A stretch of 64,000 nucleotides of DNA from Saezia sanguinis (GTDB lineage Bacteria > Pseudomonadota > Gammaproteobacteria > Burkholderiales > Burkholderiaceae_C), in NCBI RefSeq assembly GCF_003991585.1, contig NZ_PQSP01000001.1:806001-870000 (forward strand), given 5' to 3'. Made by a program: the position numbers and the translations under genes. Under the pieces are notes generated by a model. That model saw nothing but the letters and a program-made list of their open reading frames with translations. It was not told the origin of the DNA and searched no databases. Of this stretch, positions 1-9,022 are shown piece after piece (the stretch's first letter is position 1; each line of letters begins with the position of its first letter).

Positions 1-95
1 ATAGCCGCGGCAATTTCGTCGCGCCGGGACGACACTGGCAGTTCTTCAGGAAAGCTAATGTTGAGCGTTGTAGTTTTTAATTCAGTAGAAGCCAT
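1..95 (-). CDS. hrpA: HrpA-type ATP-dependent RNA helicase, N-terminal fragment
   Basis: Partial gene running off the left edge; only the first 31 codons are present. The reading frame starts at an ATG on the minus strand and contains ISFPEELPVSSRRDEI, which resembles the segment just before helicase motif I in HrpA proteins (hydrophobic, PxxLPVS, then a charged helix). HrpA is a large cytoplasmic DEAH-box RNA helicase implicated in mRNA processing and in resolving stalled or collided ribosomes. The gene is divergent from argA, with 52 bp between the two start codons, and hrpA next to argA is a common arrangement in Burkholderiales. The helicase motifs lie outside the window, so the call rests on the short N-terminus plus context. 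Confidence 0.65.
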   Translation of the reverse strand, partial: MASTELKTTTLNISFPEELPVSSRRDEIAAA

Positions 96-147
96 GTGAT
101 TCATGCAGAATGCGTGATTATCCTTAAACCTATAGATTGTTGATGTT

Positions 148-1569
148 ATGGAACTCGTATTTCCTCACCTTTTTGTGCCCTGGTTCCGCTCGGTCGCACC
201 TTATATCCATGCACACAAAGGCAAAACATTCGTCATCGGCATTGCCAGCGAACTGATCGCTGCCGGGCGCCTTGCACACTTTGTACAGGACCTGGCACTG
301 ATCCACTCTTTAGGCATCAAAATTGTGCTGACCCACGGCTTTCGGCTACAGGTCGAGGAACAACTCGCCACGAAAGGACACGCCTCGCGTTTTGTCAACG
401 GCATTCGCATTACCGACGAAGCCGCCCTGGACGCTGCACAGGAAGCCGCCGGTCAACTGCGTTACCAGATTGAAGCCGCATTCAGCCAGGGGCTGCCCAA
501 TACCCCCATGGCACATGCACAGATCCGTGTACTGTCAGGCAACTACATCACCGCCAAGCCTCTGGGCATTGTCGATGGTGTCAATTTTGAGCAGACCGGT
601 CTGGTGCGTAAACTCGACAGTGTCGGCATACAGCGCGCATTGGAGCAAAACGCTATTGTACTGCTTTCACCGTTTGGTTTTTCACCTACGGGTGAAGCTT
701 TTAACCTGACCATGGAAGACGTAGCCAGCCAGGCGGCCGCAGCGCTCAAAGCCGACAAACTGATTTTTGTCACCGAAATCAAGGGCATTTCGGAAACCCT
801 GGCCAAAGACGAGCAACAGCAGCCGACTCAGGCTCTAACAAGCGCCGCAACAGCCCCGCCGGCTCCTGCAACAGACGAACATTCGGGCATTCTGCATGAA
901 TTAAGTCTGCACCAGGCAGAAGACCTGCTGGCCAAATTGCCTGATACCCAGCAACCCACCGATGCCGCCTACTACCTGAAATATGCGGTCAAAGCATCGC
1001 AGAACGGTGTTGAGCGTGTGCACATCATTCCTTATGCCGTGGATGGTGGGCTGTTGATGGAAATCTTCACCCATGACGGCATCGGCACCATGATTGTCGA
1101 TGAAAAACTCGACAGCCTGCGCGAAGCCCGCTCTGACGACGTCGGAGGTATTATCCAGTTGATCGAACCGCTGGAAAAAGACGGCATCCTGGTCAAACGC
1201 AGCCGCACCGACATTGAACGCGATATTTCAGCCTATACCGTGATAGAACACGACGGCGTGCTGTTTGGCTGCGCGGCATTTTACCCCTATCCTCAAGCCA
1301 AAACCGGCGAAATGGCAGCCCTCACGGTACTGCCTCAGGCACAGGGCCAGGGTGACGGTGACCGGTTGCTGAAACGCATTGAACAACGCGCACGGGCGCT
1401 CGGGTTTGAAAGCATTTTTGTGCTCACCACACGAACCATGCACTGGTTCATTAAACGCGGATTTGAGCCGGTTAAGCCTGAGTGGCTGCCTGAGGCGCGT
1501 TTGAAAAAATACAACTGGGAACGCCGTTCACAGGTACTGGTCAAACGGCTGGACCGAATCATTGACTAA
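148..1569 (+). CDS. argA: N-acetylglutamate synthase (amino-acid N-acetyltransferase)
   Basis: Catalyses acetyl-CoA + L-glutamate to N-acetylglutamate, the first step of arginine synthesis, in the cytoplasm. The 473-residue protein has the two-domain ArgA layout: an amino-acid-kinase-like domain at about residues 10-290 (KTFVIGIASELIAAG near the start; an LTHG turn near 55) and a GNAT domain at about 325-455 with an acetyl-CoA loop QAQGQGDG near residue 397 and the HWFIKRGFEPV end typical of ArgA. The family is usually about 440-460 residues; the excess is a Gln/Ala/Pro/Thr-rich insert around residues 225-250 in the kinase-like domain. The start codon lies close to the divergent hrpA start, so the two promoters must overlap. 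ArgA is normally feedback-inhibited by arginine through the kinase-like domain. Confidence 0.93.
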   Translation: MELVFPHLFVPWFRSVAPYIHAHKGKTFVIGIASELIAAGRLAHFVQDLALIHSLGIKIVLTHGFRLQVEEQLATKGHASRFVNGIRITDEAALDAAQEAAGQLRYQIEAAFSQGLPNTPMAHAQIRVLSGNYITAKPLGIVDGVNFEQTGLVRKLDSVGIQRALEQNAIVLLSPFGFSPTGEAFNLTMEDVASQAAAALKADKLIFVTEIKGISETLAKDEQQQPTQALTSAATAPPAPATDEHSGILHELSLHQAEDLLAKLPDTQQPTDAAYYLKYAVKASQNGVERVHIIPYAVDGGLLMEIFTHDGIGTMIVDEKLDSLREARSDDVGGIIQLIEPLEKDGILVKRSRTDIERDISAYTVIEHDGVLFGCAAFYPYPQAKTGEMAALTVLPQAQGQGDGDRLLKRIEQRARALGFESIFVLTTRTMHWFIKRGFEPVKPEWLPEARLKKYNWERRSQVLVKRLDRIID

Positions 1570-1580
1570 CCCTTCCAAAC

Positions 1581-1596
1581 CGGGGCTTCGGCCCCG
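1581..1596 (+). terminator. UUCG-loop hairpin after argA
   Basis: Perfect 6-bp GC stem CGGGGC / GCCCCG closed by a TTCG tetraloop, 11 bp after the argA stop codon. No T-run follows, so it may be an mRNA 3'-end stabiliser or a weak terminator. Confidence 0.4.
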
Positions 1597-2094
1597 TGAC
1601 CCTATACCGGAAAACCACCCGAAAACAGGCCTCCTTAACGGCGCTAAAACCCCTTGTTCCCAATACGCGGAATCAGCAGAACTCCTCCGGCGCCCACAAC
1701 ACCACACCCCATGGATGGATATTTAAAAAATATCGATACCTCAAGGGCTCCTTGCTATCATATGAGCCAATTACGCTGTCAACCTTAAAATCATCGTAAT
1801 TGATTTTCATTTTTATTTGTCTGGTACATCAATCGGGTCGAACTGAGCAAGATTTGAATCAAATTCAACAAGCTGTCGTTTAACCTGATTGGATACCGTC
1901 AGACATCGCATTCGTTTTTCAAACAGTAGCCAAATTAACTGACCGCACGAAAAAAAAGAAAGGACAATTAATCAGCTACGCCGCCGAAATACCAACACTC
2001 CCAGCATATATGCCCAACGGTGAACTGCTCTTCCAGTACCGTATGAATTTATTGCTACCACGATGACTTGATTCCCTTATACAAAGGAACAACC
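1597..2094. other. Non-coding region with operator-like inverted repeats upstream of the Pmp-like autotransporter
   Basis: About 500 bp without a credible gene. It contains GATATTT-AAA-AAATATC (1718-1734), CAAGG-GCT-CCTTG (1742-1754) and TTGAAT-CAA-ATTCAA (1854-1868), all perfect inverted repeats, in an AT-rich setting that probably holds the promoter of the autotransporter gene. No recognised regulator consensus was matched. Confidence 0.4.
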
Positions 2095-4833
2095 ATGTTC
2101 GATTTGAAAGTTAAAAACAAACAAAGCATCTGTTTCCTGACCATTCCTGCTGCATTATGTCTATATACGGGTACCGCCTTTGCAGCCACCTACGATGTAG
2201 GCAACGGACAGACGTACCCTACCCTCGACAGCCTGGTCACTTCAGGCGTACTGGCTAATGGCGATGTGATTCGCATTCACAATGATGACTCATCTTTTAT
2301 CGGTCATCCGTTTTCCTACACCTCCCTTACCGTTGAATCCGGCAGCGGCTCTGCTGTTGTGCTCGCCCAGGCTGCCGGGACAGCACCAGCCAAAGGGGGC
2401 ATGTTCAACTTCACCCCATCCAATGTCACCCTCAATCTGACCAACCTGGAAATTCGCGACAGCAAAGCACAGGGGATTGACGGTTCAATCAGCAGTGGCC
2501 AGGGCGGTGCCGTTTATGCCGCCAACAGCCTGTCCATAAGCAACGCCAGCAACATCGGTTTTTATAACAATACAGCCACCGGAGGCAACGGACACGGTAG
2601 CAACTCAGGCGCAGGCGGTGCAATTTATGTATATAACGCCCTTAACCTCAGCAATGCACAGAATATCACCTTCTCGGGAAATCAGGCCGTTGCAGGCAAC
2701 GTCAGCGGCACAGGCAACAACAGCACTGCGGGTTCCGGCCAGGGTGGCGCCATTTATGCATCACAATTGAATCTGACTGATGCCCAGAACATCACGTTTG
2801 AAAACAACCGGGCCATTGGCGGCAATGCCAACGGGCTCAATGCCTCCAACTCAGGCAACGGTGGCGCTGTTTACATCGGCTTTCTCGGCCTGGACATGAC
2901 CGGTGCCCAGAACGTTGTATTCCGCAACAACCTGGCACAAGGCGGAGCAGGCGGCTCCGCCACATCAGGCGGCAACGCAGACAAGTCAGGCCTGGGTGGC
3001 GCTATTTCCATACTCAGCGCTTCCATCATTGAAGGTGCAAGCTTTTATAATAACCGGGCCACAACAAGCAATACAGGAGATATGAGCAGCGGCCTGGGCG
3101 GCGCCATTTACAACTCCGGCCCCAGCCTAATACTGATTGCAGACGCGGGCAAAGACATCACCTTTTCAGGCAATACACATAACCCGGGCGCAACCGGCGT
3201 CGTACCCAACAGCATTTATTTTGGCAGCGTTTCCTCAGGCGCACTGACCACAGCGTTCACCCTTGACGTTGCAGCTGGCGCCAATGTGAACATGCTTGAC
3301 CCGCTGGCTTCTCAGGCCGATAACACAGTCGGAAAATACGATTCCCGCCCACTTGGCAATGTGAACCTGACCATCAACAAAAACAGTGCCGGCACGTGGA
3401 TACTGGCAGGCCACAACGACATGGCCAGTGCCACCACCTGGAACATCAACGAAGGCACCCTGTATCTGGCACGGGCCAACAACAGCCCGGCCCATATCGA
3501 TCTGCGCAATGCCACCACAGCCTCGTTCAACATGGCTTCGGGCACCAACCTCCTATTTGCCCTTTCAGCAACGCCGCATCTGATCAATGGCAAGGACATT
3601 ACACTGAGTTCCGGCTCCAATGTCGGCATGAACCAGGGCGGTTCATTCAGCTATTTTGAACTGCCTGCCGGTGCTGAAGCCCCCTTGCTGAGCCTGCGCG
3701 CAAGCGACAGCCTGTCAAACAGCAGCACCATTCTCAATCCTGAAGGCGCATTCTCATCGGGCTTTTATGACTACCGCTATGGCCTGTACTGGCGCGAAAA
3801 CAATGCGCTGTCACAGGATCTGGTCGCATTTATTCAAAGCAAAACATACAACGAGGAAACCGGCGCATCATCGGCAACCACCGCCCCCAGCGGTATAGCC
3901 ACACAGAATGTCATGGGCAACATGCTCAGCGAGCGCTTTGCCTGGAATTTTGAATGCTTTGATAACTGCCGCGACCAGCCACTGCCAGTCGATAACAATG
4001 CCACGCAGAATTGCCAAGACCAGTGCGAAAAATCACATAACGTATGGCTCAAACCCACATACCGCTACACCAGCCGGGACAGCGGCAGCAACTTCACACT
4101 GAAAACACCCGGCATTGCCTTAGGCATTGATAACTGTTTTGACCGGGAGTTTTTCCTGGGGCTTGCCATTTTTGGCTCATGGCCCGAGTACCGTTCAACA
4201 GACGCCGATATCAACGCCAAAAGTGTGAGCGTGGCTCTGTATGGCGGAACTCTTCTGCCAGGCCAGATCGAGCTGGGTCTGCTGGGCGCTTATGGCCGCA
4301 CATCATACGACCAGACCCGGCGCGTCTACTGGCAAAGCTATTCTGCAGACTACAGCTCCAACAACCTGAATCTGGGCATCAACTTCGGACGCCGCTTTCA
4401 GCTTGATGAATCATGGATGATGCGCCCCTTCCTCTCCTACGAATACATGCGGCTTGATGTTGGCAGCTATACGGAAAGCTGGGGAAATTATGCGCTGCAG
4501 GTTGACTCGCATAAAGAAAACTTCCACTTCCTCAGGGCCGGCACCAGCCTGACCTGGACCAATAACAAGGACATGAATGTCAGTGGCGAAATTTACTATG
4601 CGGGGCTGTACGGTGATAACGCGGCTTCGGCCCGGGCATTTTTCCTGATGGACACGTCCGGGACAAGGTACGAAAGCTATGCAGACAAACTCGACAGTGA
4701 CGCCCTGGGGCTGGGCATCAACAGCGTCTGGCATGTCACCAAAGATTTTCAACTGGCTGCCAGCTACAACTTCGAGGTCAGCAAGCATACCTACAGCCAC
4801 TATGCCGGCGTCAATCTGATTTACTCTTTCTAA
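2095..4833 (+). CDS. Type Va autotransporter with Pmp-like GGA(I/V)/FxxN repeat passenger
   Basis: Predicted surface protein of 912 residues. The start is the ATG preceded by AAAGGA at a 6-bp spacing; an upstream in-frame TTG at 2068 has no ribosome site. A signal peptide covers residues 1-30 (cleavage near TAFA|A). Residues about 137-340 carry six GGA(V/I)Y-type units (near 137, 174, 217, 256, 301, 335) interleaved with FYNN, FSGN, FENN and FRNN elements. This is the GGA[ILV]/FxxN grammar of chlamydial polymorphic membrane proteins, which folds as a beta-helix. A linker at about 621-644 holds two CX3C pairs. The last 260 or so residues form an autotransporter beta-barrel ending in YSF. Likely role: adhesion or surface interaction; the ligand is unknown. 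A perfect hairpin follows the stop. Confidence 0.85.
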   Translation: MFDLKVKNKQSICFLTIPAALCLYTGTAFAATYDVGNGQTYPTLDSLVTSGVLANGDVIRIHNDDSSFIGHPFSYTSLTVESGSGSAVVLAQAAGTAPAKGGMFNFTPSNVTLNLTNLEIRDSKAQGIDGSISSGQGGAVYAANSLSISNASNIGFYNNTATGGNGHGSNSGAGGAIYVYNALNLSNAQNITFSGNQAVAGNVSGTGNNSTAGSGQGGAIYASQLNLTDAQNITFENNRAIGGNANGLNASNSGNGGAVYIGFLGLDMTGAQNVVFRNNLAQGGAGGSATSGGNADKSGLGGAISILSASIIEGASFYNNRATTSNTGDMSSGLGGAIYNSGPSLILIADAGKDITFSGNTHNPGATGVVPNSIYFGSVSSGALTTAFTLDVAAGANVNMLDPLASQADNTVGKYDSRPLGNVNLTINKNSAGTWILAGHNDMASATTWNINEGTLYLARANNSPAHIDLRNATTASFNMASGTNLLFALSATPHLINGKDITLSSGSNVGMNQGGSFSYFELPAGAEAPLLSLRASDSLSNSSTILNPEGAFSSGFYDYRYGLYWRENNALSQDLVAFIQSKTYNEETGASSATTAPSGIATQNVMGNMLSERFAWNFECFDNCRDQPLPVDNNATQNCQDQCEKSHNVWLKPTYRYTSRDSGSNFTLKTPGIALGIDNCFDREFFLGLAIFGSWPEYRSTDADINAKSVSVALYGGTLLPGQIELGLLGAYGRTSYDQTRRVYWQSYSADYSSNNLNLGINFGRRFQLDESWMMRPFLSYEYMRLDVGSYTESWGNYALQVDSHKENFHFLRAGTSLTWTNNKDMNVSGEIYYAGLYGDNAASARAFFLMDTSGTRYESYADKLDSDALGLGINSVWHVTKDFQLAASYNFEVSKHTYSHYAGVNLIYSF

Positions 4834-4842
4834 AAGACTCGG

Positions 4843-4870
4843 TATCTGCCGGCGTACATGCCGGCAGATA
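4843..4870. terminator. 11-bp perfect inverted repeat between convergent genes
   Basis: TATCTGCCGGC, loop GTACAT, then GCCGGCAGATA, 9 bp after the autotransporter stop and upstream of the converging acyltransferase stop. There is no T-run in either direction, so it is a probable but not textbook terminator. Confidence 0.5.
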
Positions 4871-4956
4871 GACTGAATAACCGCTTCTATGCCATTTTCG
4901 GCAAGCCGGATACAGCCATGGCAAAGCAGGCAATCAGTCCTCTATGCCCAACCCAT

Positions 4957-6669
4957 TCATCCCTGGAATGCCAGATAAGGCTCAATATAGCGCTGGTATT
5001 TTGACGCCTTCAACCGCGACATATCAACCACAACCAGGCCATCAATGCAGTGGTTAAAGTCCGGGTCTATACCAAAATCAAGGAACTGCACGCCACCGGG
5101 CTCGCATAACTCTGAATACTGTTTATACAACGTCGGAATCGAACACCCCATATTGTTCAACATGGTTTTAAGACTGATTAAATCTTTGGCGTAATCATTG
5201 CCATCAAAAATCGCCTGCACCTCAGGAACCGATGCCGGATACGCCCACCTGGAATATGCGATTTGCCCCGCGGCAGAGAAATACATACGGTAAAACGCCA
5301 CCAGCAAATCGCGTGCAGCGGCAGGCAATGCGCCTGAAATTGAAACCGGCCCGAAAAGGTAGCGGTACTGCGGATAGCGGGCCACATAAGCACCAATCCC
5401 CTGCCACAGGTAGTCCAGCCCCCTTTTCCCCCAGTAGGCAGGCTGAACAAAGCTGCGGCCCAGTTCAATACCGCACGCAAGTATGTCATTCATCTCCTTG
5501 CCATATTCAAACAGCGTGTAGCTGTATAAATCCGCCATTCTGCCCTGTTCAAATGCGCTTGCAGCAGGCATAAAACGGTAAGCGCCGACAATTTCCAGCG
5601 CCTGTGGGTCCCACAAAATCAGGTGATGGTACATGTCATCGTAACGATCAAGATCGCGGCGGTTGCCGCTACCTTCGCCAACGGCACGGAAAGCCACTTC
5701 ACGCAAACGGCCAAGCTCACGCAAAACGGGCACATTCACCGCCCCGCAACGCTGGTAAAGGTATATCACCTTTCCATCCGGAGTCTGCCCCAAAGGGGCG
5801 CAGGCTTCAATCGCTTTTTTCAGCACGATTCTGTCTTCAGGCAACGCAATCGGCGCCTCTGTCAAAAAACCGTCCGGCTTGTTGGCCCCCACCCGGTACG
5901 TGTGGTTGCGAAAACGCCCGGCCAGTTCTGCCAGATGGATACGCCCCGAATGCCAGTTGTCATAAGGAATTTTGCGACCGATGCGAATTTTCAAGGACTT
6001 GTTTTTTTTGTTAAACATCTCCCTGACCAGCAACGCGGTAGACAAAGGCTTGTAAATACAACTGGCGAAATAAAAAAATGCACTGTTTCGCGCCGCAATA
6101 TGAATGGGAACAATCGGCGCACGTGCCTTGGCAGCAAAGCGGATAAACCCGGTACCCCATTGACCGTCGCGTATGCCCTTCAATTTCAGGCGTGAAACCT
6201 CTGCCGCAGGAAAGAAAATCAATGCCCCCTTGTTCTGCAAATGCGCCTGCACCTGCTCCACCTGCTTGCGGCTGGTGCGGTTACCGATATTGTCAACCCC
6301 CAGAAACAAACTCCGCAAAGGTTCAAGATACTGAAGCAACTGGTTGGAAACCACTTTGATATCCGGGCGGACTTTGGACAGAATTTTCAACAGGACCAGA
6401 CCGTCCAGCCCCCCCAGAGGATGGTTGGCAACTAGCACCACGGGACCTTCGCTCGGGATATTTTCCAAACAGCCATCAACCACCTCTGCTCGCGGCCCCA
6501 CTTCATCCAGAATCTGCTCGACGCTGTCGATCCCTCTCAAATGCGGATACTTCTCAGCAAATTCAGTAAACCGGCTTTCATGCAAAAGCTTTTTCAAAAG
6601 CGTTCTTTTCCATGAAGACACACTTTTGCCCTGTGATAGATCTTGCAATACAGCATCAACACTTAACAT
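4957..6669 (-). CDS. OlsF-like bifunctional acyltransferase (PlsC domain plus OlsB-type GNAT domain)
   Basis: The 570-residue protein fuses two acyltransferases. Residues about 60-265 are a PlsC/lysophospholipid acyltransferase-like domain with the acceptor motif NHPLGGLD (His83, Asp89) and an FFPAAEVS substrate motif. Residues about 285-500 resemble OlsB-type N-acyltransferases, with a YRF segment, ACGIELGRSFV, a Y-W-G-K-R-G-L-D turn and LFGPVSIS. In Serratia OlsF the same order makes ornithine lipid: the C-terminal half N-acylates ornithine and the N-terminal half O-acylates lyso-ornithine lipid. Ornithine lipids are phosphorus-free membrane lipids often used under phosphate limitation. The start ATG has TGAGG at 8 bp. 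It is monocistronic and divergent from katA. An alternative is a 'hemolysin-like' LPLAT of unknown substrate, because many database entries carry that label. Confidence 0.75.
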   Translation of the reverse strand: MLSVDAVLQDLSQGKSVSSWKRTLLKKLLHESRFTEFAEKYPHLRGIDSVEQILDEVGPRAEVVDGCLENIPSEGPVVLVANHPLGGLDGLVLLKILSKVRPDIKVVSNQLLQYLEPLRSLFLGVDNIGNRTSRKQVEQVQAHLQNKGALIFFPAAEVSRLKLKGIRDGQWGTGFIRFAAKARAPIVPIHIAARNSAFFYFASCIYKPLSTALLVREMFNKKNKSLKIRIGRKIPYDNWHSGRIHLAELAGRFRNHTYRVGANKPDGFLTEAPIALPEDRIVLKKAIEACAPLGQTPDGKVIYLYQRCGAVNVPVLRELGRLREVAFRAVGEGSGNRRDLDRYDDMYHHLILWDPQALEIVGAYRFMPAASAFEQGRMADLYSYTLFEYGKEMNDILACGIELGRSFVQPAYWGKRGLDYLWQGIGAYVARYPQYRYLFGPVSISGALPAAARDLLVAFYRMYFSAAGQIAYSRWAYPASVPEVQAIFDGNDYAKDLISLKTMLNNMGCSIPTLYKQYSELCEPGGVQFLDFGIDPDFNHCIDGLVVVDMSRLKASKYQRYIEPYLAFQG

Positions 6670-6820
6670 GGCTATACCTCAGGTTGTATGGTATAAGCAG
6701 TACTGTAGATAAAAATCGTGACAAACATATGTCAACCCCGACTGAGCAATTCGGTATCGTTCTTTGCTTTTCCCAAACAACCCTGATAACCAATTTGCAT
6801 GGGTTTCATTACAAAATTCA

Positions 6821-6861
6821 ATAGCTTGATTAAATTGATTATGAATTATAATAGAATCTAT
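6821..6861 (+). promoter_or_regulatory. Candidate catalase promoter with an ATAG/CTAT palindrome
   Basis: A consensus TATAAT -10 box at 6847-6852 is preceded by TTGATT at 6826-6831 (15-bp spacing, slightly short). ATAGA-A-TCTAT at 6851-6861 is a perfect palindrome overlapping the -10 box, and another ATAG sits at 6821. ATAG/CTAT elements are the parts of OxyR sites, but the full four-element spacing is not met, so OxyR control is only a suggestion. Confidence 0.45.
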
Positions 6862-6899
6862 CAATAAAACATCCGTCAACTACATGAAAGGATCCGACG

Positions 6900-8351
6900 A
6901 TGAAAACAACCAGACCCGTCCAGACGACAACAGCCGGAGCCCCGATCACAGACAATCAGAACAGCATTACCGCAGGGGCACGCGGACCCGTTCTGATGCA
7001 GGATTACCAGCTCATCGAAAAACTGGCACACCAGAACCGCGAGCGCATTCCTGAACGTACCGTACACGCCAAAGGTACCGGCGCCTATGGTACGCTGACC
7101 ATCACCAAAGACATATCCAAATACACTGCAGCAACCGTATTCAGCGAAGTTGGCAAGAAAACGCCCATGCTGATCCGTATTTCCACCGTCGCCGGTGAAA
7201 TGGGTGCGGCAGATGCCGAGCGTGATGTGCGCGGCTTTGCACTGAAGTTCTATACCGAGCAGGGCAACTGGGACCTGGTGGGTAACAACACACCGGTATT
7301 TTTCATCCGCGACGGTATGAAATTCCCCGATTTCATCCACACCCAGAAACGCCATCCGCGTACCAATATGCGCTCACCGACGGCCATGTGGGACTTCTGG
7401 TCGCTCTCCCCTGAATCTCTGCATCAGGTCACCATACTGTTCTCAGACCGCGGCCTGCCCACAGACGCCCGCCATATTGACGGATTCGGCTCACACACCT
7501 ATTCTTTCTGGAACGCCAAGGGCGAGCGCTTCTGGGTAAAATTCCATTTCAAAACCCAGCAGGGACACAAGCACTGGACCAACGCCCAAGCTGCCGAGGT
7601 TGTTGGTAAAACCCGTGAAAGCACACAGGAAGACCTGTACACATCCATTGAAAAAGGCAACTACCCCAAATGGACCATGTATGTGCAGATCATGCCTGAA
7701 ATGGAAGCCGAAAAAACACCTTACAACCCGTTTGACCTGACCAAAGTCTGGCCGCATGCCGACTATCCGCTGATTGAAGTGGGTGTGCTCGAGCTCAACC
7801 GCAACCCGGAAAACTATTTTTCGGAAATTGAACAGGCTGCGTTCAGCCCGTCCAATATCATCCCCGGCATCGGCTTTTCTCCCGACAAAATGCTGCAGGC
7901 ACGTATTTTCAGCTATGCCGATGCGCACCGCTACCGGCTGGGCACCCATTACGAAGCACTGCCGGTAAATGCGCCGCGCTGCCCGGTTCACCATTACCAT
8001 AAAGACGGCGCCATGCGGTTCACACCCAACATGCCCAACGCTGATGCCTACTATGAGCCCAACTCATTCAACGGCCCGGTTGAAGACCCCAGCCTGAAAG
8101 AGCCGCCGCTGAGAATCAGCGGTGATGCAGACCGCTACAACCACCGTGAAGGCAATGATGATTTCGGACAGCCCCGCGCTTTGTGGAAACTGTTCAATGA
8201 AGAACAGCGCCAGCGCCTGTACAACAACATTGCTGATGCCATGCAGGGCGTTCCGGCTGAAATCGTTGAACGGCAGGCCAAACTGTTTGATCAGATTGAC
8301 CCGGCCTATGGCAAAGGCGTAAGAGAAGCCGTTAAAGCCAAAACAAAATAA
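6900..8351 (+). CDS. katA: Monofunctional haem catalase, small-subunit type
   Basis: Decomposes hydrogen peroxide to water and oxygen. The 483-residue length fits small-subunit (clade 3) catalases, and no signal peptide is seen, so it is cytoplasmic. Visible active-site elements: His56 in RTVHAKGTG, Asn129 in VGNNTPVFF, and the proximal haem-ligand Tyr339 in [17 protein letters not shown]-binding-type segments such as [11 protein letters not shown] follow. AAAGGA lies upstream of the ATG at a suitable distance, and a strong TATAAT promoter precedes it. It stands alone between a divergent acyltransferase gene and an intrinsic terminator. With sodC at the other end of the window it is part of the oxidative-stress repertoire, although the two genes are not linked in an operon. 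Confidence 0.96.
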   Translation: MKTTRPVQTTTAGAPITDNQNSITAGARGPVLMQDYQLIEKLAHQNRERIPERTVHAKGTGAYGTLTITKDISKYTAATVFSEVGKKTPMLIRISTVAGEMGAADAERDVRGFALKFYTEQGNWDLVGNNTPVFFIRDGMKFPDFIHTQKRHPRTNMRSPTAMWDFWSLSPESLHQVTILFSDRGLPTDARHIDGFGSHTYSFWNAKGERFWVKFHFKTQQGHKHWTNAQAAEVVGKTRESTQEDLYTSIEKGNYPKWTMYVQIMPEMEAEKTPYNPFDLTKVWPHADYPLIEVGVLELNRNPENYFSEIEQAAFSPSNIIPGIGFSPDKMLQARIFSYADAHRYRLGTHYEALPVNAPRCPVHHYHKDGAMRFTPNMPNADAYYEPNSFNGPVEDPSLKEPPLRISGDADRYNHREGNDDFGQPRALWKLFNEEQRQRLYNNIADAMQGVPAEIVERQAKLFDQIDPAYGKGVREAVKAKTK

Positions 8352-8404
8352 CCAGAAAAATATAAAAACGAAAAATAACAATACGCCCTGACCCCACAGG
8401 CACT

Positions 8405-8437
8405 AAACACCAGACCGAAAAGGCCTGGTGTTTTTTT
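8405..8437 (+). terminator. Rho-independent terminator of katA
   Basis: AAACACCAG pairs with CTGGTGTTT across a short loop and the right arm runs into a tract of ten T residues. It sits 54 bp after the katA stop. Confidence 0.85.
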
Positions 8438-8471
8438 ATGGAATGCATAAACAGCAGGATTCAGGCAATGG

Positions 8472-9008
8472 TCACAGCGGATACTCGAACAGACAGAACT
8501 GCCTCAGATAGGGAATATCAATATCCAGGTCTACCGTATCAATGTATTGAAACCCGGCACTTCGGTATAACCTGATTGCGGCTTCATTTTTTTCAAAAAC
8601 ATCCAGACGGATTGATTTTTGAGCCTTCTGCCGTGCGTAATCTTTTGCAAACTCCAGCATCGCGCGTGCAATGCCCCGCCTGAAATAATGCGGGTGCGTT
8701 GCCAGCGTGCGCACCACCAGTATGTCTTCATTTGGCGCCTGCACCCGCCAGGCCGTTGTTTTATCGTAAGCAATTTCAGGCGTGTGGTTCAAAATCACAG
8801 TGCCGGCAACCACGCCCTCTTCTTTCCATACAAAAAGACTTTTTTCTGCCAGCGCCTGCAAAGCGGTTTCGCGCACAGGATAAATGCCTGTGCGCCACCA
8901 GGGTTCAGCGTACACATGTTCAAGATGTGCATTCAACCCGGCATAAAGTTCGGCAACAGCATCAATATCGCGGGCCGTTGCCGGTTCAATATGCCGGTAT
9001 GAATCCAT
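8472..9008 (-). CDS. GNAT-family N-acetyltransferase
   Basis: A 178-residue single-domain GNAT protein. The acetyl-CoA-binding motif A is visible as TLATHPHYFRRGIARAML (about residues 101-118), followed by the DVFEKNEAAIRLYRSAGF segment that ends the fold. The acceptor (protein, antibiotic or metabolite) cannot be read from the sequence. It begins 15 bp after the stop of the ABC exporter gene on the same strand, so the two are almost certainly co-transcribed. One possible joint role is modification and export of a toxic compound, but this is inference only. The start ATG gives an N-terminus, MDSYRHIEPAT, normal for this family. Confidence 0.85.
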   Translation of the reverse strand: MDSYRHIEPATARDIDAVAELYAGLNAHLEHVYAEPWWRTGIYPVRETALQALAEKSLFVWKEEGVVAGTVILNHTPEIAYDKTTAWRVQAPNEDILVVRTLATHPHYFRRGIARAMLEFAKDYARQKAQKSIRLDVFEKNEAAIRLYRSAGFQYIDTVDLDIDIPYLRQFCLFEYPL

Positions 9009-9022
9009 CTTGCTCCATGCGC

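Noticed and set aside
2068..2094. TTG-initiated extension of the Pmp-like autotransporter
   Set aside because: There is no ribosome site before the TTG, while AAAGGA stands 6 bp before the ATG at 2095, which directly begins a normal signal peptide.
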